A stretch of DNA of 64,000 bases from contig CAVSUM010000003.1 of NCBI GenBank assembly GCA_963731105.1, forward strand, positions 1-64,000. The letters run 5' to 3'. The translations under genes were made by a program, and so were the position numbers. The notes beneath the pieces were generated by a model. The model saw only the letters and a program-made list of their open reading frames with translations. It did not search any database and was not told the origin of the DNA. Positions 36,195-45,443 of the stretch are shown one piece after another (positions within the stretch are counted from its first letter, which is position 1; every line of letters starts with the position of its first letter). This DNA comes from RPQJ01 sp963731105 (lineage in GTDB: Bacteria; Pseudomonadota; Gammaproteobacteria; Steroidobacterales; Steroidobacteraceae).

Positions 36195-36934
36195 CCTATT
36201 GCGTTTCGATGCTGCTCGATTCCGGCCTGGTGTTCCTGTCCGACAGCCGGACCAGCGCCGGCGTCGACCAGATCAACACCTTCCGCAAGACGACGATCTT
36301 CGAGCGACCCGGCGACCGGGTCATCGTCATGCTCTCGGCCGGCAACCTGGCGATCAGCCAGGGCGTGCTCAACCTGCTCGCCGAGAAGCTGGCCGCGCAG
36401 GACCCGCAGACCGTCAGCCTGCACAACTGCCCGAACATGTTCGAGGCGGCGCGCTGCGTGGGCGCGGCGCTGCGCGAGATGCACGTGCGCGATGGCGAGG
36501 CGCTCAAGGCACAGGGCGTCGAGTTCAACGCCACGTTCATCGTCGGCGGCCAGATCCAGGGCGAACCGCCGCGGCTGTTCCAGCTGTACTCGGCGGGCAA
36601 CTTCATCGAGGCGTCCGCCGACACCACTTATTTCCAGATCGGCGAGTCGAAATACGGCAAGCCGATCATCGACCGCGTCACCCGGCGCAGCATGGCGCTG
36701 TCCGAGGCGGCGAAGTGCGCGCTGATCTCGATGGATTCGACGATCCGCTCGAACCTCACCGTGGGCCTGCCGCTCGACCTGGTCATCGTGCGCCGCGACG
36801 AGTACCGGGTCGCGAGTCACGTCGACATCGGTCCCGAGAACAAGTACTTCCAGGTGATCCGCGGCGCATGGGGCGAGGCGCTGCGCGAGGCGTTCAGCGC
36901 GTTGCCGAACCCCGACTGGGTCGGCCTGCGTTAG
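36191..36934 (+). CDS. Anbu-type proteasome-like peptidase
   Basis: 247 residues, the bacterial proteasome homologue of the Anbu/BPH group (Ntn-hydrolase). It begins MTYCVSMLLDSGLVFLSDSR, giving an N-terminal Thr nucleophile after Met removal; Asp and Lys of the active site lie in SDSR and FRKTT. Anbu forms open helical or lock-washer assemblies without an ATPase. Operon with ATP-grasp, alpha-E and transglutaminase, as in many proteobacteria. A perfect REP-like palindrome follows the stop codon. Confidence 0.9.
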   Translation: MTYCVSMLLDSGLVFLSDSRTSAGVDQINTFRKTTIFERPGDRVIVMLSAGNLAISQGVLNLLAEKLAAQDPQTVSLHNCPNMFEAARCVGAALREMHVRDGEALKAQGVEFNATFIVGGQIQGEPPRLFQLYSAGNFIEASADTTYFQIGESKYGKPIIDRVTRRSMALSEAAKCALISMDSTIRSNLTVGLPLDLVIVRRDEYRVASHVDIGPENKYFQVIRGAWGEALREAFSALPNPDWVGLR

Positions 36935-36993
36935 GGAGGGGACGGTCTCTTGAGTGTCCCCGGTCTGGGGACACTCAAGAGACCGTCCCCTCC
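36935..36993. repeat. REP-like palindrome, copy 2 (perfect 27-bp arms)
   Basis: Arms 36935-36961 and 36967-36993 are perfect inverted copies around ggtct. Transcribed, it gives a very stable hairpin between two convergent genes and may end both transcripts. The diguanylate cyclase gene reads its last seven codons and stop inside it. Confidence 0.92.
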
Positions 36994-37878
36994 GCCTCCC
37001 AGCAGACCACCCGGTCGCGTCCCGCGGCCTTGGCGAGCAGCAACGCCTTGTCCGCGCGGCCGATGCAATCCTCGACGCTGAGGTCGGCGACGAGCGGCGT
37101 GATGCCGAACGACGCAGTGAGCCGGATCGGCGCGCCGGCCGGCGTCGTACCGAGCGTCACTCCCGCCAGTGCGTCGCGGATGCGGTCGACGAGGTGCCAG
37201 GCGCCCTCCGGGTCGGTGCCGGGCAGCAGCATCAGGAACTCGTCGCCGCCGTAGCGGAACACCTTGTCGTAAGGGCGCAGGTGCTCGGTCACGCAGCGCG
37301 CGGCCCCCGCCAGCACTTCGTCACCGATGCCGTGCCCGTAGCTGTCGTTGACGACCTTGAAATGGTCCAGGTCCATGAACGCGATGCACGACGGCTGCAC
37401 GCTGCGCAGCGCCAGTTCGCGCGCCTCGCGCAGCGCGGGCAGGAGCTCGATGCGTCGGTAGGTGCCGGTGAGCGCGTCGCGACTGCGCAGCGCGACCGAC
37501 ATCTCGTGGCGGAGCGAATCGAGCTCGCGGCGCAGGCGTCCCGACTCGGCGACGAACTGGTCGAAAGCGCCGATCGAGACCGATTCGCGCCCGGTCATCT
37601 CGAGCCGCAACTGCGCCGCGAGCCGGTGCAGGCGACGATGGGCCGCCTCGATCGAGGCGTACTCCGGCCGGCCGCGCAGGTCGTGCTGCGCCTGGTGATA
37701 GAGCCACTGGCCGAAGGCGCAGGCGCGATGCGGTTCGATCTGGCCGTCGTCCGAGTTCGGACGGCAGGCGGCACACCAAAGTGCGTATCAGACGGCGGTG
37801 CCAGTCCGCATGGTGGCGGATGGCTCCCTGCAGTTCGTCGTGCATCCGCTGCAAGTCGGGCGGGTGTATGCGAATCAT
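36975..37878 (-). CDS. Diguanylate cyclase with CZB zinc-binding domain (one frameshift)
   Basis: C-terminal GGDEF domain makes c-di-GMP: DALTGTYRR, FMDLDHFKVVNDSYGHGIGD and the active motif RYGGDEF. The N-terminal ~105 residues have a chemoreceptor-zinc-binding pattern: AIRHHADWHRR, CAFGQWLYHQ and AAHRRLHRLAAQL. This is the architecture of E. coli DgcZ, inhibited by zinc. One extra base near 37755 breaks the frame between the first and second CZB segments. Corrected ~300 residues, like DgcZ. Its end is written by the REP palindrome (EGTVS then stop). Confidence 0.85.
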
Positions 37879-37956
37879 GGTCCCTTGGCCAACGTGCTTC
37901 AGGACCTTGCCACCGCCCGGCAGGTGGCGTAATTCGTAGTGACCACCGGAGACCCG

Positions 37957-38626
37957 ATGAGCGACGCCACGCTGCAACCGACCGCCTTGCTGGACAGCGA
38001 CCACCCGGCCGTCGTCGCGTTCGCCGCCCGGCACGGCCACGGCGCGGACGACCGGGAGCGCGCGGTGGCGCTCTACTACGCCGTGCGTGACGGCTTCCGC
38101 TACGACCCGTATCGGATCGACCTGTCACCCGCCGGCATGCGCGCCAGCACCGTGCTGGCCAGCGGCTACGGCTGGTGCGTGCCGAAGGCAACCCTGCTGG
38201 CGGCCGCCTGCCGTGCGATCGGCATCCCGGCGCGCGTGGGGTTCGCCGACGTGCGCAACCACCTGTCCACCGCACGCATGCGCGAGGTGATGCAGACCGA
38301 CGTGTTCTACTGGCATGGCTACGCCGTGCTGCTGCTCGACGGCGCCTGGCGCAAGGCCACGCCCGCGTTCAACCGCGAACTGTGCGAACGCTTCGACCTG
38401 CTGCCACTCGAGTTCGACGGGCGCGGCGACTCGCTCTACCACCCGTTCGACCGGCAGGGCCACCGCCACATGGAATACCTCGCCGACCGCGGTGCGTTCG
38501 ACGACGTACCGCTCGCACGGATGACGGCAGGACTTCGCCCGCCTCTACCCGCGCTGGGCACCGCGCCACGCCGAGATGGCGGGCGCGGACTTCACCGGCG
38601 ACGTCGAGGGCGAGCGCGGCCGCTAG
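37957..38626 (+). CDS. Transglutaminase-like cysteine protease family protein (one frameshift)
   Basis: ~222 residues. The core has Cys in GYGWCVPKATLLAAACRA, His in VFYWHGYAVLLLDG and a following Asp region, the catalytic triad order of bacterial transglutaminase-like proteins. One extra base near 38531 breaks the frame after ARMTA; corrected, it ends AGADFTGDVEGERGR. Its TAG stop shares ctag with the stop of the convergent DUF1428 gene. Confidence 0.82.
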
Positions 38627-38985
38627 AGCCGCACGGCGACCTTGAATCCGCCCCAGAACATGCGCTTGCCGTCGAACGGCATGTCCTTCATGTTCATCAT
38701 GTCGGCAAGTCGCGGATCCTTCATCACCTTGGCATTGACCCGATCGCGATGGGCGCGCGACGTGTAGTGGATGAAGGAGAACCAGACCACTTCGTTCTTC
38801 TTGAGCTTCACGGCCTGCGGAAACGAGGTGAGCTTGCCCGGCTTCACGTCGTCCGCCATGCACTCGACGTAATCGAGCGCGCCGTGCTCGCGCCAGACCT
38901 TGCCGGCGCGGCGCGCCATGCGCTTGTAGGCGGCGATGTTGCGCTTCGGCACCGGGATCACGAAACCGTCGATGTAACCAGCCAT
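38623..38985 (-). CDS. DUF1428 (YbaA-like) protein
   Basis: 120 residues of the dimeric alpha/beta-barrel YbaA family: YIDGFVIPVPKRNIAAYKRM, GALDYVECMADD, VVWFSFIHYTSRAHRDRVN and FDGKRMFWGGFKV. Function unknown. It is divergent from the enoyl-CoA hydratase gene. Confidence 0.92.
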   Translation of the reverse strand: MAGYIDGFVIPVPKRNIAAYKRMARRAGKVWREHGALDYVECMADDVKPGKLTSFPQAVKLKKNEVVWFSFIHYTSRAHRDRVNAKVMKDPRLADMMNMKDMPFDGKRMFWGGFKVAVRL

Positions 38986-39091
38986 GGCATGCCTCCTGCC
39001 CGCGTGGGGCGCGTTGTCTTATGGTCAGGCAGTGGCGACTGTAGCATTGGCGGCACGAGACCACGCGCCTGCTGCCCACCGGAGCCCCGCC

Positions 39092-39982
39092 ATGCAATTC
39101 GAGACCCTGCTCTACGCCGTCGATGGCGCGATCGCCACCGTCACCCTGAACCGCCCGGAGGCACTGAACACCATCGTGCCGCCGATGCCGGACGAGCTCG
39201 AGGCCGCCGTCAACGCGGCGGTGCGCGACCCGGTGGTCAAGGTGATCATCCTGCGCGGCGCCGGGCGCTCGTTCTGCGGCGGCTTCGACTTCGGCGACGG
39301 CTTCCACCACTGGGATGAGCACATCAACACCGGCGGCGAGTGGGATCCCGGCAAGGACTTCATGTTCGCCACTGCGCCGGCGCTGGCACCGACACAGAAG
39401 TTCATGAGCCTGTGGCGCTCGCCGAAACCCGTGATCGCGCAGGTGCACGGCTGGTGCGTGGGCGGCGGCAGCGACTACGCGCTGTGCGCCGACCTCGTGA
39501 TCGCCAGCGAGGACGCACGCTTCGGCACGCCGTATTCGCGCATGTGGGGCGCGTACCTGAGCGGCATGTGGCTGTATCGGCTCGGGCTCACCCGCGCCAA
39601 GGAATTCGCGCTGACTGGCAAGCCGTTGTCGGGACGCGAGGCCGCCGACTGCGGGCTGATCAACCGCGCCGTGCCGTTTGCCGAGCTCGAGGCCACCGTG
39701 CGCCGGACGGCGCTGCAGCTCGCCTCGATCCCGTTGTCGCAACTGTCCGCAATGAAGCTGATCGTGAACCAGGCTTACGAAAACATGGGGCTCGCCGCCA
39801 CCCAGACGCTGGGTCCGATCCTCGACGGGCTGATGCGCAACACGCCGGACGCCAGGGAGTTCATCGAGCTGGCGCGCGACCAGGGGGTACGGGCCGCCGT
39901 GGCACGGCGCGACGGGCCTTTCGGCGACTACAGCCAGGCGCCGCCCGACCAGCAACCCGACCCGCGCAACGTGGTGCGGTGA
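39092..39982 (+). CDS. Enoyl-CoA hydratase/isomerase family protein
   Basis: 296 residues, crotonase fold. Oxyanion-hole segments are GRSFCGGFDFGDGF and HGWCVGGGSDYALCADLVIA. The usual first catalytic Glu position (helix after CVGGG) is Ser-Asp-Tyr, so the reaction may not be plain hydration. The substrate is unknown. ATG at 39092 follows cggag. Confidence 0.85.
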   Translation: MQFETLLYAVDGAIATVTLNRPEALNTIVPPMPDELEAAVNAAVRDPVVKVIILRGAGRSFCGGFDFGDGFHHWDEHINTGGEWDPGKDFMFATAPALAPTQKFMSLWRSPKPVIAQVHGWCVGGGSDYALCADLVIASEDARFGTPYSRMWGAYLSGMWLYRLGLTRAKEFALTGKPLSGREAADCGLINRAVPFAELEATVRRTALQLASIPLSQLSAMKLIVNQAYENMGLAATQTLGPILDGLMRNTPDAREFIELARDQGVRAAVARRDGPFGDYSQAPPDQQPDPRNVVR

Positions 39983-40024
39983 TCGGTATCATTCGCCGGT
40001 CCATTTCCCAGATTCGGCGCACCC

Positions 40025-41359
40025 ATGTACCTGATCCGCCTGCTCGCCCTGCTCGCCCTGCTCCTCGGCACCACCGCCAGCCATGCCGACCCGGATCCGC
40101 AGTCCGACGAGTTCTGGTACGGCGCGGCCGCCGACGGCACCCCGACCGTGCGGCTGTACTACTTCTACTCGCCGACCTGCCCGCACTGCCAGGCGGCCGC
40201 ACCGTTCATCGACGAGCTCAAGGCGCGCTGGCCGTGGCTCGAGGTGCAGAAATTCTCGGTCAAGGACGACCGCAAGAACGCCAGGTTCTACTACGACACC
40301 GCGCTGTCGCTCGGCACCAAGGCCTTGTCGGTGCCGGGCTTCGTGTTCTGCCGGCAGGTGCTGATCGGCTACGACTCCGCCGACACCACGGGCGCCGAGA
40401 TTGCCGCCGCGCTCGAGTCCTGCTACCGAAAAGCGGTCGACTCCGGCATCCGCGGCATGAGCGCAACGCCGTCCGGACCCGGCGCGCCCGCGACCGGCGG
40501 GCCGCAGACGCAGGTGCTCGAGGGACAGCCCGGCACCACGGTCAACCTGCCGTTCGTCGGCGCGGTGGATGCCAAGGCGTTGTCGCTGCCGGTGCTGACG
40601 CTGGTGCTTGCCGGCATGGACGCGTTCAATCCCTGCGCGTTCTTCGTGCTGCTGTTCCTGCTGAGCCTGCTGGTGCACGCCAAGAGCCGTACGCGCATGG
40701 CAATTGTCGGCGGCACCTTCGTCCTGTTCTCGGGCCTCGTGTATTTCGTGTTCATGGCGGCATGGCTCAACGTGTTCCTGATCGCGGGCGAGCTGCGTGT
40801 CATCACGATCATCGCTGGCCTGCTGGCACTCACCGTCGCCGCGCTCAACATCAAGGACTTTTTCTGGTTCAAGGAAGGCCCGAGCCTGTCGATCCCGGAG
40901 TCAGCGAAGCCCGGGCTGTTCAAGCGCATGCGTGGCATCGTCGCAACCGGCAGCCTCGGGCCGATGCTCGCGAGCACCGTGCTGCTCGCCATCGTCGCCA
41001 ACTCCTACGAGCTGCTGTGCACGGCCGGCTTCCCGATGGTGTACACGCGCGTGCTGACGCTCAGCCAGCTCGACACCTGGCAGTACTACGCCTGGCTCGC
41101 CGTCTACAACGTGATCTACGTCATCCCGCTGCTGGTGATCGTGTTCGTGTTCGTGAAGACCATGGGCGCGCGCAAGTTGAGCGAGAGCGAGGGCCGCATC
41201 CTCAAGCTGGTGTCGGGCTTCATGATGCTCGGCTTCGGCCTGCTGCTGCTGATCGCGCCGCAACTGCTCACCAACCCGACGGCGTCGATCCTCGTGCTGC
41301 TGGTCGCGGTCGCGGTCGCGCTGGTGGCGGCCAGGCTGGCGAAGCCAGCGGCGGCCTGA
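40025..41359 (+). CDS. Thioredoxin-like / CcdA-type membrane fusion protein
   Basis: 444 residues. A signal peptide (MYLIRLLALLALLLG) leads a periplasmic thioredoxin-like domain with CPHC at 52-55. After ~residue 190 follow about six to seven membrane helices of the DsbD/CcdA type, with a Cys in MDAFNPCAFFVLLF and another near YELLCTAGFP. It probably passes electrons from the cytosol to periplasmic thiols. The domain order (thioredoxin first) differs from DsbD, where thioredoxin is C-terminal. Confidence 0.85.
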   Translation: MYLIRLLALLALLLGTTASHADPDPQSDEFWYGAAADGTPTVRLYYFYSPTCPHCQAAAPFIDELKARWPWLEVQKFSVKDDRKNARFYYDTALSLGTKALSVPGFVFCRQVLIGYDSADTTGAEIAAALESCYRKAVDSGIRGMSATPSGPGAPATGGPQTQVLEGQPGTTVNLPFVGAVDAKALSLPVLTLVLAGMDAFNPCAFFVLLFLLSLLVHAKSRTRMAIVGGTFVLFSGLVYFVFMAAWLNVFLIAGELRVITIIAGLLALTVAALNIKDFFWFKEGPSLSIPESAKPGLFKRMRGIVATGSLGPMLASTVLLAIVANSYELLCTAGFPMVYTRVLTLSQLDTWQYYAWLAVYNVIYVIPLLVIVFVFVKTMGARKLSESEGRILKLVSGFMMLGFGLLLLIAPQLLTNPTASILVLLVAVAVALVAARLAKPAAA

Positions 41360-41364
41360 ACGGC

Positions 41365-42801
41365 TTGCCGACCCCGCCCGCCAACGTCGCTGCCGCGGTC
41401 GCGCGCATCCGGGCCGCGCTTGGCGCCGCGGGCTGCCTCGAGGCGCCGGCCGAGGTCGAGCCGTTCCTCGTCGACTTTCGCGGCCTGTACCACGGTGCCA
41501 CGCCGCTGGTCGCCTGCCCGGCCTCCACGGCCGAGGTGGCCGCCGTCCTCGCCATCTGTCACGAGCTGCGCGTCGGCATCGTGCCGCACGGCGGCAACAC
41601 CAGCTATTGCGGCGGCGCGACACCTGGCGAGCGTGGCGACCAGATCGTGCTGTCACTGCGGCGGCTGGACCGGATCCGCAGCGTCGACGCCGCGAACTTC
41701 TCCATGACCGTCGAGGCCGGCTGCCTGCTGGCCAACGTGCAGGCGGCCGCCGAGGCCGCGGACCGCTACTTCCCGCTGGCACTCGGCTCCGAGGGCAGCT
41801 GTCAGATCGGCGGCAACCTGTCGACCAATGCCGGCGGCCTCAACGCCGTGCGCTACGGCGTTGCACGCGACCTCGCGCTGGGCCTCGAGGTCGTGCTGGC
41901 CGACGGCCGCACGCTCGACGGACTGACCAGCCTGCGCAAGGACAACACCGGCTACGACCTGCGCGACCTGTTCATCGGCGCCGAGGGCACGCTCGGCGTG
42001 ATCACCGCGGCGAGCCTCAAGCTGTTCCCTCTGCCGCGCAGCGTAGAGACTGCGTTCGTCGCCGTGCCGGACCTTGCCGCCGCAGTGCAGCTGCTCGGCC
42101 GCCTGCGGACCGCGACCGGCGATGCGGTCACCAGCTTCGAGTTCCTGCCGCGCAGCGCCGTGGAACTCGCCGTGCGTCATATCCCGGGCGTCGGCGATCC
42201 GCTCGACCAGCCGCACGACGCTTACGTGCTGTGCGAGGTTGCCACCGCCCGCGACGACGCGGCACTGCGCGGCCTGCTCGAGGCGACGCTCGCCGAGGCG
42301 ATGGCCTCGGACCTGGTGCACGATGCCGTGATCGCCGCCTCTCTCGCGCAGCGCGCCGCTTTGTGGAAGCTGCGCGAATCGGTCCCAGAGGCGCAACGTG
42401 CCGAGGGCGCAAGCATCAAGCACGACGTTTCGGTGCCGGTCGCAGCACTGCCGGCGTTCGCCGCCGAAGCCACGACCGCCGTGCTGACGATCGTGCCGGC
42501 CGGCCGCATGGTTGCTTACGGCCACGTGGGCGACGGCAACCTGCATTTCAACGTCAGCGTGCCGGCTGGCGGCGACGAGCGCCAGTTCCTGTCGCACGCA
42601 ACGGCCATCCACGATGCCGTGCACGCCATCGTGCGCCGCTACCGCGGCAGCATCAGCGCCGAGCACGGCATCGGGCGGCTCAAGGTCGAGGCGCTCGCGC
42701 GCCACAAGGGCGCGGTGGACCTCGACGTGATGCGCGCCATCAAGCGCGCGCTCGACCCGCATGGCATCCTCAACCCCGGCAAGGTGCTGCCCGAGCCATG
42801 A
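41365..42801 (+). CDS. FAD-binding oxidase/dehydrogenase (GlcD/D-lactate dehydrogenase family)
   Basis: 478 residues, PCMH-type flavoenzyme acting on 2-hydroxy acids. FAD motifs: VGIVPHGGNTSYCGGATP, LGSEGSCQIGGNLSTNAGGLN, RDLFIGAEGTLGVITAA; C-terminal YGHVGDGNLHFNV and HGIGRLK complete the family. The likely start is TTG at 41365, 6 bp after the preceding stop. The stop overlaps the VOC gene as ATGA. Exact substrate unknown. Confidence 0.88.
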   Translation: MPTPPANVAAAVARIRAALGAAGCLEAPAEVEPFLVDFRGLYHGATPLVACPASTAEVAAVLAICHELRVGIVPHGGNTSYCGGATPGERGDQIVLSLRRLDRIRSVDAANFSMTVEAGCLLANVQAAAEAADRYFPLALGSEGSCQIGGNLSTNAGGLNAVRYGVARDLALGLEVVLADGRTLDGLTSLRKDNTGYDLRDLFIGAEGTLGVITAASLKLFPLPRSVETAFVAVPDLAAAVQLLGRLRTATGDAVTSFEFLPRSAVELAVRHIPGVGDPLDQPHDAYVLCEVATARDDAALRGLLEATLAEAMASDLVHDAVIAASLAQRAALWKLRESVPEAQRAEGASIKHDVSVPVAALPAFAAEATTAVLTIVPAGRMVAYGHVGDGNLHFNVSVPAGGDERQFLSHATAIHDAVHAIVRRYRGSISAEHGIGRLKVEALARHKGAVDLDVMRAIKRALDPHGILNPGKVLPEP

Positions 42802-43865
42802 GCCACATCACCACGCCCGGTACAACCCGGGCCCGCCCCACCTGCATCGGCGGCCTGCACGAGATCTGCGTCGGCGTTCCCGACCTGGTCGAGGCGATCG
42901 CCTACTACGAGCGATTCGGCTGCCAGGTCGGCCGCATCGGCGAGCTGGATCGTGCGGCAGCGCGTGCGCTGTACGGCGTGGACTCGGCGCTGCGCTCGGT
43001 GCGATTGAGCCACGGCCTGGCCGATCACGGACTGTTGCGGCTCATGCAGTGGGAGCGACCGGTCAACGACGGCCTCGGCCTCGACGACGATCTGCGCTGC
43101 CTCGGCAGCCGCTGGGGCGTGCGGCTCACGGCGAGCGTGCTCGACATCGCCAACCACGCCGTCACGGCCCGCGACCTCGGCGAGCCGCTGCGCGTGATCG
43201 AGCCGGTGCTGGCCGTGATCGGCGAGCTCACTGGTCACCGCGCGCCGCGGCCGTTCGCCGAGCCGCTGGCATGCGTGCGCGAGATGGTGCTGATCCGGCC
43301 GCTGCAGCGCGAGGTGTTCTTCGAGCGCTTCGGCTACGACAGCCCGCATTACGGCTGCATCTGCCCGCACTCGCTGTTCCGCACCAGCCAGCACACGCAC
43401 GCCGGCATCATGATCGCCACCGACGACCACCAGGTGCTGCGCTTCTACGACGAGGTGCTGGGACTCAAGCGCTGGTTCGATGCCGAGCGACCGTACGCGC
43501 AGACCACCGGCTCGTCGCGGCGCATCTTCGGCCTGGCGGAGGGCGAGACGCACTGGACGGTGGATTTCGACGATCCACGTTCCGGCCACTCGCTGGCGGA
43601 ACGCCGCTCCGGCAAGCTCAAGGTGGTGCGCTTCGCGGCCTCGAGCCGCCTGCCCGACAAGCGCGACCGCTCGCGGCCGGGCTGCCTCGGCTACTCGCAG
43701 TACACGTGGCGCGCCAGCGACGTCGACGGCTTGTGGAAGCTGGTGCAGGCCGGCGGCGCGAAGCAGGTGACCGACGTGCTGCCGGACGAGTTCGGCACCC
43801 GCGCGTTTTCCTGTGTCGCCCCCGATGGCTACACCTGGACCTTCCTGGAGGGGACGCTCTCTTGA
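42798..43865 (+). CDS. VOC (glyoxalase/dioxygenase) superfamily protein
   Basis: 355 residues with two VOC modules: GGLHEICVGVPDLVEAIAYY near the start and HAGIMIATDDHQVLRFYDEVL near residue 200. Metal-ligand His residues are visible, but the set cannot be assigned surely. The last codons (EGTLS) and stop come from a half REP-like repeat, so the natural C-terminus may have been replaced. Confidence 0.75.
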   Translation: MSHITTPGTTRARPTCIGGLHEICVGVPDLVEAIAYYERFGCQVGRIGELDRAAARALYGVDSALRSVRLSHGLADHGLLRLMQWERPVNDGLGLDDDLRCLGSRWGVRLTASVLDIANHAVTARDLGEPLRVIEPVLAVIGELTGHRAPRPFAEPLACVREMVLIRPLQREVFFERFGYDSPHYGCICPHSLFRTSQHTHAGIMIATDDHQVLRFYDEVLGLKRWFDAERPYAQTTGSSRRIFGLAEGETHWTVDFDDPRSGHSLAERRSGKLKVVRFAASSRLPDKRDRSRPGCLGYSQYTWRASDVDGLWKLVQAGGAKQVTDVLPDEFGTRAFSCVAPDGYTWTFLEGTLS

Positions 43866-43873
43866 GTGTCCCC
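43847..43873. repeat. REP-like repeat, half copy 3
   Basis: 27 bases match the left arm of copy 2 with one difference; the inverted arm is missing. It overlaps the 3' end of the VOC gene and supplies its stop codon. Confidence 0.8.
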
Positions 43874-43921
43874 CGCGTGCTGAGTTGCGAGTGCTACTGC
43901 TTTGACACAGGGGGATGAGAC

Positions 43922-44310
43922 GTGGCGACGAACCTCGAGCAGGTACAGAAGATCTACGCCGACTTTGCGACCGGTGACATCCCGGCGGTACTGGGGACGC
44001 TTGATTCGTCGATCGAATGGACAGAGGCCGAGGGGTTTCCGTACGGCGGCACGTACGTCGGCCGCGACGCCGTGCTAGCCAGCGTGTTCATGAAGCTCGG
44101 CACCGAGTGGGACGGCTTTGCCGCAGTGCCGGCGGAATACATCTGTGACGGCGACGTGGTGGTGGCGCTCGGCGAGTACAGCGGCACCTACAAGGCCACC
44201 GGGAAGAGCTTCCGGGCGCCGTTCGTGCACGTCTGGCGACTGCGGAAGGGTCGCTGGTGAAATTCCGCCAGCACACGGACACCGCGCTGGTTCAGGCGGC
44301 ACTGCGCTAG
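43922..44310 (+). CDS. NTF2-like (SnoaL-type) protein (one frameshift)
   Basis: Typical start (LEQVQKIYADFATGDIPAVL), then AVLGTLDSSIEWTEAEGFPY and VALGEYSGTYKATGKSFRAP. A missing base near 44251 breaks the frame at LRKG; with it the end reads SLVKFRQHTDTALVQAALR. Corrected ~129 residues. Probably a small-molecule binding or isomerase-like cone fold; substrate unknown. Start GTG at 43922. Confidence 0.78.
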
Positions 44311-44349
44311 GCGGTCGAGCGCTCAAGGTTGCGTATCGCCTGGAACTGC

Positions 44350-44791
44350 TCATCGGCGGGCTATATCGAGGGTCTTCGCGCCAAAGATGAACCAGACGCG
44401 AGTGATGAGCGCCCCCTGGACCTCGTACATCGCGATCGCGTCCTGGACGCCGGTGCCTTCCGGATAGGTCCGTGTGATTCTTTCGGGATCAATAACGAAG
44501 TTGCCCATGACCATGCGCTTGATGACCACTGCATGAAGGTTTGGCTCCGCGAACCTGGCTGCGTAGCGCTCGCGAATTTGAGCCTCACCGCTGGCGAGGA
44601 GCCTGGAGGGATGCTCGAACAGCTGGGCGTCCTCGGCATAAGTGGCGAGGAACGCGCTCAGGTCGCGGGCGTTGTACGCGGCAAGCTGTGTCTGAACGAC
44701 GCCCTCCGGGTCAGTGGCAGACATGGACGGAGTGAGCGAAGAGACCGGCAAGCACGGCGATCAGGCCGAACACGGAACGTCTCGAAATCAT
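44350..44791 (-). CDS. NTF2-like protein with probable signal peptide (one frameshift)
   Basis: The core from the ATG at 44724 (DPEGVVQTQLAAYNARDLSA, FLATYAEDAQLFEHPS) is an NTF2-like domain of 124 residues. Upstream, an ATG at 44791 opens MISRRSVFGLIAVLAGLFAH, a good signal peptide, in a frame one base off. The total length is 3n+1, as for other frames here broken by one extra base, so a secreted form is likely. It converges with the previous NTF2-like gene. Confidence 0.72.
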
Positions 44792-44824
44792 GTGGACCCC
44801 CGGCAGGACGGAACGGCGATTTGG

Positions 44825-45316
44825 TCAGGTTTGCAGCGCGCAGTCCACAGGCGTCGCCTTGAGCAGGCGGACGCAGACGTCGGGCTCGAGCCCGACCAGG
44901 TAGCCTCGTCGGCCGCCGTTGATGCAGACCCGGGGCAGCGTGAGGATGCTGCGCTCGATGTATACCGGCATCTTGCGGCGCGTGGCGAACGGTGAGATGC
45001 CGCCCACGAGGTAGCCACTGTGGCGGTTGGCGGTCTCCGGGGCGCAGGGTTCCACCGACTTCGCGCCGATCTGCCGGGCGAGGTTCTTGGTCGAGACGCT
45101 GCGATTGCCGTGCATCAGCACGATGAGCGGCGACCCCTTCTCGTCCTGCATGACCAGCGTCTTCACCACCGTGAATGGATCGAGGCCGAGCACTTCGGCG
45201 CTGTGCTGGGCACCGCCGTGCTCGAGGTACTCGTAGGGGTGTTCGGTGAACGCGATACCGTGAGACTTGAGGAACGCGGTCGCGGGCGTCTCGCTGACGC
45301 GGGTGGACTTGGCCAT
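44825..45316 (-). CDS. ybaK: Cys-tRNA(Pro)/YbaK-type deacylase
   Basis: 163 residues of the YbaK/ProX editing family, which hydrolyses mischarged tRNA. Marks are AKSTRVSETPATAFLKSHGI, VVKTLVMQDEKGSPLIVLMHG (with the catalytic Lys) and YLVGGISPFATRRKMPVYIE. The ATG at 45316 is the family start; an upstream in-frame extension is not needed. Confidence 0.9.
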   Translation of the reverse strand: MAKSTRVSETPATAFLKSHGIAFTEHPYEYLEHGGAQHSAEVLGLDPFTVVKTLVMQDEKGSPLIVLMHGNRSVSTKNLARQIGAKSVEPCAPETANRHSGYLVGGISPFATRRKMPVYIERSILTLPRVCINGGRRGYLVGLEPDVCVRLLKATPVDCALQT

Positions 45317-45410
45317 GGTGACGACGATGCGCGGCACGAGGTAGGTGGATTCTAGCCGCAGGGGAAATGCGGCGTGGGTTGACGGCACCTGACCCGCGGG
45401 TTGTCATACG

Positions 45411-45430
45411 CTGCATGATTCTTCATGCAG
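45411..45430. promoter_or_regulatory. Palindromic operator-like site
   Basis: CTGCATGA and TCATGCAG form a perfect 8-bp inverted repeat with a 4-nt centre, 13 bp before the next ATG and just after a possible -35 (ttgtca, 45401-45406). It may be a repressor site or an mRNA hairpin near the ribosome-binding site. Confidence 0.4.
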
Positions 45431-45443
45431 TGCTGCGGTAACC

